This document shows positions 1 to 6,174 of a stretch of DNA of 8,790 nt, piece by piece (position 1 is the stretch's first letter; every line of letters starts with the position of its first letter). The notes under the pieces are model-generated. The model was not told the DNA's origin, made no database searches, and worked only from the letters and a program-made list of their open reading frames with translations. The position numbers and the translations under genes were made by a program. This DNA is from an uncultured Eubacteriales bacterium (GTDB lineage Bacteria; Bacillota; Clostridia; Christensenellales; CAG-917): the NCBI GenBank assembly GCA_900549225.1, contig URNP01000041.1, positions 1 to 8,790 on the forward strand, in the 5' to 3' direction.

Positions 1-49
1 CTGCTTTGGTGTAGGTTGAGCCTACGTCGCATCCGCCAAAATATTTCAT
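1..49 (-). CDS. 2-hydroxyacyl-CoA dehydratase activator ATPase (partial, N-terminus only)
   Basis: Only the first 16 codons are in the window (MKYFGGCDVGSTYTKA); the gene continues past the left edge. The GCDVGST stretch matches the phosphate-1 loop of the acetate-kinase/Hsc70/actin (ASKHA) fold at the position where dehydratase activators of the HgdC/BcrA/BadF type carry it. In known systems this protein is a homodimer holding one [4Fe-4S] cluster, and it drives one electron into the dehydratase at the cost of ATP. An AGGAG ribosome binding site lies 8-9 nt before the ATG, and the start is 20 nt after the stop of the 514-aa dehydratase subunit. The assignment rests on the motif plus operon position. 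The cluster-binding cysteines are outside the window, so another ASKHA ATPase cannot be fully excluded. Confidence 0.8.
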   Translation of the reverse strand, partial: MKYFGGCDVGSTYTKA

Positions 50-69
50 AATTCTATTCTCCTTTTACA

Positions 70-1614
70 TTACCACGCTTCGGAATCGTCGAAGTCGAGC
101 AAACTTTCGTCAATCGGTTTTTCTTGCAAAACGGTTTGCATATACTTGTTTACTTGTTCACGCATATCTCTACGAGATATGGTTCTGCTGTCCATAAGGT
201 CTTGTTGCACCCAAATGAAGTTGTAGCCCTTCTCTCTTGCCTGGTCGTCGAAGATACCCACGAGACCGTCCATACCCTTGCACGAAATTTGGTCGTACAT
301 GATTATGGTGTCCACGTTGTACTCTTCCGCAACTCTCCAACACTCGTCGAGCACGTTTGCGTAGCCGCCCTTGGTGTGGGTACGCATAGTCGCGCGCTGA
401 TAGGTTTTTGCGAGGTCTTCGAGAGCGTGCTCGTGAGTATCGGTGCGGAATTTGAGGTAGGAAATCATAGTTTCCATATCCATAACCACGTTGATACCCC
501 AGCAGTTTTCAAGCCAATTTGCAAAGGACGTATAGTAGTTTGCCGGGCAACTCCACACGATAGCGCGGTGGCGCATTTCCTTGCTTGCCTTGGTCTTTTT
601 CTCGTAGGCTTTTTCCATAATCTTGTTGACTTTCTTGTCGACTTTGAGGAATCGTTTGTCGTAGCCACCCGAGAGATGATAGTAATAGAGTCTGTACAGC
701 CAGAACGTCGCGCCCGTCATTTGCGGATATTTGGTCTTGTTGACGTCCCACTTTTTGAGTTCGTAGTCAAGTTGTTTGTTATAGCTTTCGAGAGCGGCGA
801 TAAAGGTATCCCAATTCCATTTCTCGCCCGTCTGTTCCTCGACGAATTTAATCATATCTTTGATTTCGTCGACGGCGTATTTTTGCACGTCCTCGCCCTT
901 ATATCTCAAAGGCACGTTATAAACGTGAGTGGGCAGTTTGAAGTATCTGTCTTGGAAGGTCGTGGTCATAATCGAACCGTCGCAAGGCATATTGCAGGTG
1001 ATCATGCACTTTCCGAGTTTGGGATAGTCGTCTTCCACGCACACACCTGCCTCTGCACTCGGGAGAGGACACACGTCCGCAGGCACGCCGAAACTCTCGA
1101 TAGCGTCGAGGTACGGCGGCACGACGAGTTGGTCCACCATGCTCGAAAGGAAGATAGGCATGGTTTGCATCGGGTACATTTTGAGGTTGGGGAACCCTGC
1201 GATAAACTCTGCGGGGATAAGTTCGTCCACGCACACGAGTTTTTTGCTCTTTTTGTTCTTTGGGTACATTTTTTCGTCCGCTTCGAACGCAGTGAGGATA
1301 AGTCCCGTTGCGTGCTTGACGATCATATTGAAATGAAGATGCGTCATCAGAAGTTGCGGTCCGCGCAAACCTTCGGTGTGACGATCCACGAACGCAGGCG
1401 TAGAAAGATATGTTGCCATCCAACGATAACGCCAAAGTCCTTTCACGACGGCGACAGGGTTTTTGAGCACCATAACCACCATATCTTTCCAAGTGACGAG
1501 CCAACGCCAATAGTCCACGAGCGTATCTTTGAATCCGCGCCATTCGCGGTGTTTGAGAAGACCCGTTTTATCTTCGTGCAGATTTTTGTATCCACCGTAT
1601 TTTTTCTTTTTCAT
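70..1614 (-). CDS. 2-hydroxyacyl-CoA dehydratase (HGD-D family), large subunit with N-terminal extension
   Basis: This 514-aa protein belongs to the HgdA/HgdB/BcrB/BcrC group, whose enzymes use a [4Fe-4S] cluster and a ketyl radical to dehydrate 2-hydroxyacyl-CoA or reduce related thioesters. The C-terminal third is diagnostic: a predicted beta-strand (residues 435-440), then SCK with Cys445, a probable cluster ligand, then a DxxDxR-like stretch (QQDLMDSR, 471-478) and a closing helix. A cysteine-rich segment (Cys182, 192, 203, 207, 211) and SCPANY around Cys356 may supply other ligands. Residues 1 to about 85 are Trp/Lys-rich (WRGFKD, YWRWLVTW, WRYRW), have no counterpart in typical family members of about 380-430 aa, and show no signal peptide. 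The ATG at 1614 is chosen because of its GAGGTGG site and 8-nt spacing from the upstream subunit; the frame is open to 1809 only by overlapping that gene. The substrate cannot be told from the sequence. Confidence 0.85.
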   Translation of the reverse strand: MKKKKYGGYKNLHEDKTGLLKHREWRGFKDTLVDYWRWLVTWKDMVVMVLKNPVAVVKGLWRYRWMATYLSTPAFVDRHTEGLRGPQLLMTHLHFNMIVKHATGLILTAFEADEKMYPKNKKSKKLVCVDELIPAEFIAGFPNLKMYPMQTMPIFLSSMVDQLVVPPYLDAIESFGVPADVCPLPSAEAGVCVEDDYPKLGKCMITCNMPCDGSIMTTTFQDRYFKLPTHVYNVPLRYKGEDVQKYAVDEIKDMIKFVEEQTGEKWNWDTFIAALESYNKQLDYELKKWDVNKTKYPQMTGATFWLYRLYYYHLSGGYDKRFLKVDKKVNKIMEKAYEKKTKASKEMRHRAIVWSCPANYYTSFANWLENCWGINVVMDMETMISYLKFRTDTHEHALEDLAKTYQRATMRTHTKGGYANVLDECWRVAEEYNVDTIIMYDQISCKGMDGLVGIFDDQAREKGYNFIWVQQDLMDSRTISRRDMREQVNKYMQTVLQEKPIDESLLDFDDSEAW

Positions 1615-1616
1615 AG

Positions 1617-1625
1617 TCCACCTCA
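1617..1625 (-). promoter_or_regulatory. Ribosome binding site fixing the start of the 514-aa subunit
   Basis: The minus strand reads TGAGGTGGA just before ACT-ATG. The TGA is the stop codon of the 402-aa subunit, so the site is fused to the upstream stop and points to translational coupling of the two subunits. It supports the start at 1614 over in-frame alternatives further upstream. Confidence 0.75.
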
Positions 1626-2831
1626 CTTGCTTGCCTTTTGGGCTTTTGCTTTTTGGATGTGCTTTATTTCGAGGCTTTCGACGAACGCCTGAATTCTCGT
1701 ACGCAGTTGTCCCGACGCGCTCGCCGTATATTGACGGTCGATAGCGATTGCGGGGATTCCGAATTCGTTTATCATAATGTAGGAAGCAAGCGCACGCTCG
1801 TAACCCCAATATTCGCAGAACTTAAGTTGTTCGTACACCACGCCGTCCGCGTGATATTCCTCGACGAGTCGTTTGACGTACTCTCTTCTGTCCTCGACCT
1901 TTTCGTGTTCCATATATCTCGGGCACTGGCAAGTCTTCATATAGTGACGGCATATTTGCGTAAGCACGTCCTCTTCGTCGTTGAGGATAATTTCCTCTCT
2001 GCCGGGAAGCGAACCGAAGCAGTAGCGGTCGGCAACGACGTACGCGCCGCTGTCCTCGAAGAGTTTGGTGAAGTCGGGATCGTCGATTTCACTGCCCACG
2101 AGCACGATTCTCGCCCTATAGAATTTCTTTTTGTCGGGCTCTCTGTGCTTGATTTCCTCGAGCGTTTCCTCGAGTTTGTCAACGATGAGATATTTGGGGC
2201 AAGCAAACGTTGCAAGGCAAAGCACGTGGAATTCGTACCCCGTGATACGCGGATTCTCTTCCTTTCTGAACTCGCCGATAGCGGTGATTGCTCTGCAAAC
2301 TCTGTTGTGGATTTCGACGGCTTTTCTCATAGCCTCGTCGGAGGTGTCCACGCCGTATACGTCTTTGAGTTTGTCGAGAACTTTAAGTCGCATCTGATTG
2401 ACGTAACTTTCAAGGCAGTGGTCGTTGGTCTTGAACGGCATATCGAAGATGCTGACGAAAAATTTGTCGTTGTCCACAAGGCGAAGCAGTTCAAAATGTT
2501 CGATAGTTCTGTTCATTTCGCTGCAAGTTTCGCCCGAAAAAAGTGCGGACAAAAATCCGTAACCGCCCTCGATACCGCGCTCGAGCAACGCTTTTGCAAA
2601 GCCGCAGATAAACGGACTCAGATAATACGTCGCAATATCCACCGAACCCGTACGGGGCGCGCGCAATCTCACGGAGAAACAATTGTCGAGATTGAGCAGC
2701 ACTTCGGGGACGTGATAGCAAGTGTATCCGAGCGCAAGTTTGCCGTCCTCTTTGACAGCCTTTTGCACGAGTTCGTTGTTGGCTTCTTGCAAAAGGTTTT
2801 CAAAGTAAAGCAAGTGTTTGAGATCCCTCAT
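1623..2831 (-). CDS. 2-hydroxyacyl-CoA dehydratase (HGD-D family), HgdB/BcrC-like subunit
   Basis: This 402-aa protein has the normal family length and all main landmarks in order. These are LGYTCYHVPEVLL (34-46, Cys38), GETCSEMN (100-107, Cys103), a strand followed by FEDSGAYVVADRYCFGS (258-274, Cys271), VVYEQLKFCEYWG (331-343, Cys339) and the signature SGQLRTRIQAFVE (373-385). Cys38, Cys103 and Cys339 are the likeliest [4Fe-4S] ligands by comparison with the family. It is the first gene of the operon, followed by the second subunit after 8 nt and then the activator, as in hgd, fld and bcr type loci. The ATG at 2831 has AGGAG at a spacing of 6 nt. Candidate substrates include 2-hydroxyglutaryl-, lactoyl- or aryl-lactoyl-CoA; nothing local decides between them, since no CoA-transferase or hydroxyacid dehydrogenase is in the window. 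Confidence 0.92.
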   Translation of the reverse strand: MRDLKHLLYFENLLQEANNELVQKAVKEDGKLALGYTCYHVPEVLLNLDNCFSVRLRAPRTGSVDIATYYLSPFICGFAKALLERGIEGGYGFLSALFSGETCSEMNRTIEHFELLRLVDNDKFFVSIFDMPFKTNDHCLESYVNQMRLKVLDKLKDVYGVDTSDEAMRKAVEIHNRVCRAITAIGEFRKEENPRITGYEFHVLCLATFACPKYLIVDKLEETLEEIKHREPDKKKFYRARIVLVGSEIDDPDFTKLFEDSGAYVVADRYCFGSLPGREEIILNDEEDVLTQICRHYMKTCQCPRYMEHEKVEDRREYVKRLVEEYHADGVVYEQLKFCEYWGYERALASYIMINEFGIPAIAIDRQYTASASGQLRTRIQAFVESLEIKHIQKAKAQKASK

Positions 2832-2878
2832 AATCTACTCCTGTATTTTTTCGGATAAATCCTTATTTTTCAATAATT

Positions 2879-2894
2879 CGGCGGCATTCCGCCG
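2879..2894. repeat. GC-rich stem-loop in the dehydratase mRNA leader
   Basis: A 6-bp perfect stem (CGGCGG/CCGCCG) with a 4-nt loop lies 48 nt before the dehydratase start. If the promoter at 2927-2955 is right, it is inside a 5' leader of about 90 nt. No U-run follows on the minus strand, so it is not an intrinsic terminator. It could stabilise the leader or be a fragment of an intergenic repeat, because the flanking CGCCGACCGC word recurs near 8598-8607. Confidence 0.5.
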
Positions 2895-2903
2895 ACCGCG
2901 CAA

Positions 2904-2923
2904 TACGACATATATCGTACGAT
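2904..2923. repeat. Overlapping small palindromes at the probable transcription start
   Basis: TACGA-CATATA-TCGTA (2904-2919) overlaps the 10-bp palindrome ATCGTACGAT (2914-2923). Both lie immediately downstream of the proposed -10 box of the dehydratase operon, a place where a repressor could act. No regulator gene is in the window, so any regulatory role is inference. Confidence 0.4.
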
Positions 2924-2926
2924 TTG

Positions 2927-2955
2927 TTTATATAGTAACACAAATGCGTGTGCAA
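2927..2955 (-). promoter_or_regulatory. Probable promoter of the dehydratase operon
   Basis: On the minus strand a -10 box TATAAA (2927-2932, 5 of 6 matches) is preceded at 17 bp by TTGCAC (2950-2955, 3 of 6). Transcription would start near 2920, giving a leader of about 90 nt. The weak -35 box would fit a promoter needing an activator or controlled through the palindrome that overlaps it. Confidence 0.5.
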
Positions 2956-2969
2956 GTCCACACGCATTT
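2942..2969. promoter_or_regulatory. Operator-like 11-bp perfect inverted repeat
   Basis: AAATGCGTGTG and its exact complement CACACGCATTT are separated by 6 nt. The repeat overlaps the proposed -35 box of the dehydratase promoter. No T-run follows on either strand, which argues against a terminator. Position and symmetry fit a binding site for a dimeric regulator; the regulator is unknown. Confidence 0.5.
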
Positions 2970-3005
2970 ATCAAAAATATTAATACAAATTTATCTATTT
3001 ATATC

Positions 3006-3048
3006 AAAAAAATAGCAATTCTCCGATTCATCGACTTTTTCGATCGGA
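3006..3048 (-). terminator. Possible terminator of the metallo-hydrolase gene
   Basis: On the minus strand, 8 nt after the hydrolase stop codon, a stem TCCGAT/ATCGGA (3043-3048 with 3022-3027) encloses a smaller alternative hairpin and is followed after 9 nt by a run of seven T (3006-3012). The gap between stem and T-run is longer than usual, so the call is tentative. Confidence 0.45.
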
Positions 3049-3056
3049 AGCAATCC

Positions 3057-3875
3057 TCACTTTTTCTTAAAAATTCGTGCTTTTCTGAAAACGATACTCC
3101 CGTTCACTCTGTCGTTGCAAGGATAGAATTTCACTGCAAAGCAGTGGCGGTTTCTCTTGTATTTTGCAAGGATCTCTTCTGCAAGCGCAATATTGCGGGC
3201 AACGAGCGACGGCGAAATCACGCCTTGCTCGTGACCCCAGTATAGCGTATATTTTTCGCTCAGGCGATATATCTCTCTTGCGCTGTCCAACCATTCCTCG
3301 ACGGTTGAAGCGTGTGGCAGAAACAACCATAGCGACGGCGACATATTATCCCCCACGAATGCGATGCCCGATTGTTCGTCGATCAGCAGAATACTTCCGA
3401 GCGTATGCCCCGTCAGATGCATTACCCTCACCTGTCTTCCGCCTAGATCGAAAACGTGTCCGTCCTCGATAGCCACGACCTTCGGACGATTTTTATATTT
3501 GGTCACGTCGGAAACTTTTACGGATTTATCCGCAACTCCCTTCCCCGCAAGCACAAACAGTTTCCTCAAAACGTAGCCCGTCTGAAACTTATAATTTCTG
3601 CCCGTATCGTTTTTATGAAGGTATATCTCGTCAAACTGACCGTCACCGCCGACGTGATCGACGTGCCCGTGCGTTCCCACGACAACAAGCGGTTTGTCCG
3701 CAATCTTTTCCGCCGCGCCTTTAAGATCGCCGATACCAACGCCGCAATCGATAAGCAACGCCTTTTGCTCCCCTACGAGCAGATAGCAGTTGGCAAATCC
3801 GAAGTCGGAAATCATATACGTGTTTTCTGCAATCTTTTTGACGGGATAATCCGTGCGCATGACTTTTCTTTTCAC
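3057..3875 (-). CDS. Metallo-beta-lactamase-fold hydrolase
   Basis: This 272-aa cytoplasmic protein has no signal peptide and carries the full MBL metal-site set. The set is THGHVDH (His69, His71, Asp73, His74), GH at His157 in LTGHTLGS, Asp176 in FVGDN, and the distal His215 in YWGHEQG. This predicts an intact binuclear metal hydrolase. The family includes glyoxalase II, thioesterase, lactonase and phosphodiesterase types; nothing here picks one. Residues 91-135 form a Lys/Tyr-rich insert between the second and third metal motifs, and the C-terminus (240-272) is basic. The start is the GTG at 3875, preceded at 7 nt by AGGAG; the next in-frame ATG, five codons on, has no such site. The gene appears monocistronic, with its own promoter and a candidate terminator. 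Confidence 0.9.
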   Translation of the reverse strand: MKRKVMRTDYPVKKIAENTYMISDFGFANCYLLVGEQKALLIDCGVGIGDLKGAAEKIADKPLVVVGTHGHVDHVGGDGQFDEIYLHKNDTGRNYKFQTGYVLRKLFVLAGKGVADKSVKVSDVTKYKNRPKVVAIEDGHVFDLGGRQVRVMHLTGHTLGSILLIDEQSGIAFVGDNMSPSLWLFLPHASTVEEWLDSAREIYRLSEKYTLYWGHEQGVISPSLVARNIALAEEILAKYKRNRHCFAVKFYPCNDRVNGSIVFRKARIFKKK

Positions 3876-3882
3876 AATTCGT

Positions 3883-3887
3883 CTCCT
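3883..3887 (-). promoter_or_regulatory. Ribosome binding site deciding the GTG start of the MBL hydrolase
   Basis: AGGAG on the minus strand lies 7 nt before the GTG at 3873-3875. The downstream ATG at codon 6 would be 22 nt away, so the GTG is preferred. Confidence 0.75.
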
Positions 3888-3911
3888 CGCCTTTGTGAGT
3901 CATATATAAAG

Positions 3912-3940
3912 ATAATACTCCATATCGGCTTTCTTTTCAA
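3912..3940 (-). promoter_or_regulatory. Promoter of the MBL hydrolase gene
   Basis: On the minus strand TTGAAA (3935-3940, 5 of 6) and TATTAT (3912-3917, 5 of 6) are separated by exactly 17 bp, a near-consensus housekeeping sigma promoter. It sits 37 bp before the GTG start, giving a leader of about 30 nt. I see no equally good promoter on the plus strand for the divergent gene at 3999. Confidence 0.75.
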
Positions 3941-3998
3941 GCCTGAAAAAGCGCATAGCGCAACGCCCTTTCGCATACCTTTATACGAGAGGTGGATT

Positions 3999-4775
3999 AT
4001 GACAGGCAAAAAAGAAATAGTCGTCCTGAGCGGCGCGGGACACAAAGGAATCGTAAAAATGCAAAGCGCAACGGGAGCGGGCAATTTAGTCAAAGGCACT
4101 TGCAATCTCGACTTCCGTCCGCACGGCGCTTCACTCTATCTCGTCGGCGACGATATCGCACAAATAAGACTTAACGACACCAATACGGCGTTTGAAGTGC
4201 CGTTTCAAGCAAACGACGACTTCGGTTGCGTCGTCCGTTCAAGTTCGATAACCATGTTCGGCGGCAATATTCCCAACGGCAAAATTCTGAAAAGAATCGA
4301 CGAATACAACAAGCAAAAAGCGGTGCGCGAAAGCGTAGAATCGTGCTCGTGTAAAGCCGAAGAAATCGAGTGCGCTCAAAAAGAAACCGCCCACGCCGAA
4401 CAAAAAACAAAAATAGACACAACGCTCGGCGAGAAGTTGGACGAGTGGACGAAGTACGACGGCAACAATTTTTATTACGCCGTCAAACCTCAAATCGACG
4501 AATTGTTCGTGTGTTTCCCCGAGGAAAAATCGCTGTGCGAAGCGGTTGCCAATTCCAAGTGGGTACACGTCCAAACGGACGAAGATTATTACGTCGTCGG
4601 GGTCTTATACAACGACGAAGAGCCGTCTTTCATCTGTTACGGCGTACCCGCGGCGGCGAAGCAAACGCCCCCTGCCGAACTTGAAAACGCCTGCGTCTGG
4701 TTGCCCGTTGGCAGCGACGGCAGCGGTTACTGGGTAATCTACCAATCCGCCCGCACCGGCGAAATCGTGAAGTAA
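3999..4775 (+). CDS. Uncharacterised two-domain clostridial-type protein
   Basis: I do not recognise a named function for this 258-aa protein. Residues 5-90 look beta-rich (EIVVLSGAGHKGIVKM, LYLVGDDIAQIRL, ITMFGG), in a pattern suggesting a small beta-sandwich. A charged linker of about 50 residues follows (100-145), with three close cysteines (116, 118, 125). A second domain (155-258) has FYYAVKPQIDELF, KWVHV, YYVVGVLY, ICYGVPAAA, CVWLPVG and GYWVIYQSARTGE. From memory, a similar C-terminal block recurs in hypothetical proteins of Clostridia; that recollection is unchecked. There is no signal peptide or membrane segment. The ATG at 3999 is preceded by GAGAGGTGG. The gene is the only one on the plus strand, divergent from the hydrolase and convergent with oadB. 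The Cys linker may be chance. Confidence 0.85.
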   Translation: MTGKKEIVVLSGAGHKGIVKMQSATGAGNLVKGTCNLDFRPHGASLYLVGDDIAQIRLNDTNTAFEVPFQANDDFGCVVRSSSITMFGGNIPNGKILKRIDEYNKQKAVRESVESCSCKAEEIECAQKETAHAEQKTKIDTTLGEKLDEWTKYDGNNFYYAVKPQIDELFVCFPEEKSLCEAVANSKWVHVQTDEDYYVVGVLYNDEEPSFICYGVPAAAKQTPPAELENACVWLPVGSDGSGYWVIYQSARTGEIVK

Positions 4776-4836
4776 TTGCGCCGAGTGCAAAACACCGCAA
4801 TATTGAGATGAAGAACGCGAAAGGCACGGTTTTAAC

Positions 4837-4968
4837 CGGCTAAGGCTCTCAAATAGATGAAGAACAAGAAAACGCCCCTCTGGTAGCAATCCTAACGTAC
4901 ATAGGCGTACGTGAATTGATAACAGAGGGACGTTGACGCAGTTATTCGCTATTTGAGAGTCTTAGCCG
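4837..4968. repeat. Nested quasi-palindrome between convergent genes
   Basis: Two 20-nt arms (4837-4856 and 4949-4968) are inverted copies, differing at one base that becomes a G-U pair in plus-strand RNA and an A-C mismatch in minus-strand RNA. The right arm includes the last Gly codon and stop codon of oadB. Between the arms sits the 60-nt hairpin 4873-4932. I see no flanking target duplication. Confidence 0.7.
4860..4932 (-). terminator. Long-stem intrinsic terminator of the oad operon
   Basis: On the minus strand, 29 nt after the oadB stop, a 10-bp stem (4923-4932 with 4873-4882, one G-U pair) continues inward with CAAT/ATTG and a 6-bp ACGTAC/GTACGT tip around a 6-nt loop. It is followed directly by a T-rich tract (TTTTCTTGTTCTT, 4860-4872). 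The internal mismatches and interrupted T-tract are atypical, but the position and order fit an intrinsic terminator. Confidence 0.6.
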
Positions 4969-6164
4969 AAGACGGCGAGCAAGAAGCCTGCCGCAACCGC
5001 CGACCCAATTACACCTGCCACGTTCGGACCCATTGCGTGCATAAGGAGGTAGTTGCCTTTGTTGTATTGAAGTCCGACGACGTTAGACACACGAGCCGCC
5101 ATAGGCACGGCGGATACGCCTGCAGAGCCGATAAGCGGATTGATTTTGCCTTTCGAGATGACGTAGAGCAATTTGCCGATGAGCAAGCCGCAGATGGTAG
5201 CGAGGACGAAACCTGCAAGTCCGAGGAACACGATTTTGAGCGTGTCGAGAGTGAGGAAGGTCGAGCCGACTGCGGTTGCGCCGACGGAGATGCCGAGGAA
5301 GAGCGTAACGATATTCATAAGCGCGTTTTGCGCGGTATCGCTGAGTCTTTCGGTGACGCCGCACTCACGCAAGAGGTTGCCGAACATAAGGCTTCCGAGA
5401 AGCGGAGCAACGGACGGCAGGAGCAAGGACACGACGATCGTGACGAGAATCGGGAAAATGATTTTCTCTTTCTTGCTGACCTTGCGAGTGGATTGCATAA
5501 CGGTCATACGCTCTTTCTTGGTTGTGAGCAACTTCATAAACGGAGGTTGCAGAAGCGGAATGAGCGCCATATACGAGTATGCGGCAACGGCGATAGGCGC
5601 GAGCAAATGCGGAGCGAGCGACTTGGTTAGGAAGATAGCGGTCGGGCCGTCCGCGCCTGCGATGATTGAGATTGACGAGGCTTCACCGCCCGTAAATCCC
5701 ATAGCAGCGGCGAGAATAAGCACGAGGTAGATACCGCATTGAGCCGCTGCGCCGAGGATAAGAGAACTCGGGCGCGAAAGCATCGGGCCGAAGTCGGTCA
5801 TAGCGCCCACGCCGATGAAGATTAGGCAGGGATAAACGCCCGTCTTAACGCCGATATAGAGCATATCGAGAAGCCCGCCGTGTTGCAACACGTGGAGATA
5901 GTCAACGCCGTTAGCGACGGCAGCGTCGCCCGTCCACCATTCGGGGTGGAAGATTTTGTCGCCGTCGAGCGCAGGCAGGTTTGTGAGGAGCATACCGAAC
6001 GCTATACCCACGAGGAGCAAGGGTTCGAACTGCTTTTTGATGCCGAGATAGAGGAAGAACAGCGCAACGATAATCATCACGATTGATTGCCAACCGCCCG
6101 ATTGTCCGAAGAGGTGATAACCGCTGCCGTCCCAGATATTTTTTAAGATTTCGCCTATATCCAT
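4962..6164 (-). CDS. oadB: Na+-translocating oxaloacetate decarboxylase, beta subunit
   Basis: This 400-aa membrane protein decarboxylates carboxybiotin and couples this to Na+ export. It has about ten hydrophobic segments from residue 27 to the C-terminus. The pump motifs are intact: GVGAMTDFGPML (118-129), GADGPTAIFLTKSLAP (170-185) with Asp172, matching Asp203 of the Klebsiella enzyme, and NPLIGSAGVSAVPMAARVSN (342-361), where Asn342 and Ser351 match Klebsiella Asn373 and Ser382. The shorter length comes mainly from the N-terminal and loop regions. The ATG at 6164 has AGAGG 6 nt upstream, overlapping the stop of the carrier gene. It is the last gene of the operon. The same beta type serves methylmalonyl- and glutaconyl-CoA decarboxylases, so oxaloacetate specificity comes from the alpha subunit. 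Confidence 0.95.
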   Translation of the reverse strand: MDIGEILKNIWDGSGYHLFGQSGGWQSIVMIIVALFFLYLGIKKQFEPLLLVGIAFGMLLTNLPALDGDKIFHPEWWTGDAAVANGVDYLHVLQHGGLLDMLYIGVKTGVYPCLIFIGVGAMTDFGPMLSRPSSLILGAAAQCGIYLVLILAAAMGFTGGEASSISIIAGADGPTAIFLTKSLAPHLLAPIAVAAYSYMALIPLLQPPFMKLLTTKKERMTVMQSTRKVSKKEKIIFPILVTIVVSLLLPSVAPLLGSLMFGNLLRECGVTERLSDTAQNALMNIVTLFLGISVGATAVGSTFLTLDTLKIVFLGLAGFVLATICGLLIGKLLYVISKGKINPLIGSAGVSAVPMAARVSNVVGLQYNKGNYLLMHAMGPNVAGVIGSAVAAGFLLAVFG

Positions 6165-6174
6165 ACAAACCCTC

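Noticed and set aside
1615..1809. Upstream extension of the 514-aa subunit by 65 codons
   Set aside because: It would lie inside the 402-aa subunit gene and is Arg-rich shadow sequence. The ATG at 1614 has a good ribosome binding site.
124..2858. Two long plus-strand frames (124-1692 and 1638-2858) antisense to the dehydratase subunits
   Set aside because: These are codon-bias shadows of two recognisable minus-strand genes; their composition is abnormal and they lack a ribosome binding site.
2942..2969. Inverted repeat as an intrinsic terminator of the MBL hydrolase
   Set aside because: No T-run follows the stem on the minus strand, and the site sits on the dehydratase promoter. A better, though weak, candidate lies at 3006-3048.
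4808..4886. Two mini-frames, MKNAKGTVLTG (4808-4843) and MKNKKTPLW (4857-4886), as leader peptides
   Set aside because: Neither has a ribosome binding site, and their similarity comes from an 11-nt direct repeat (AGATGAAGAAC at 4806 and 4855) within a structured intergenic region. The plus strand has no downstream gene to regulate.
4837..4968. Interpretation as a MITE or other inserted mobile element
   Set aside because: No target-site duplication is visible, and one arm is the natural 3' end of oadB, whose C-terminus appears normal. An insertion ending exactly there is unlikely, though not excluded.
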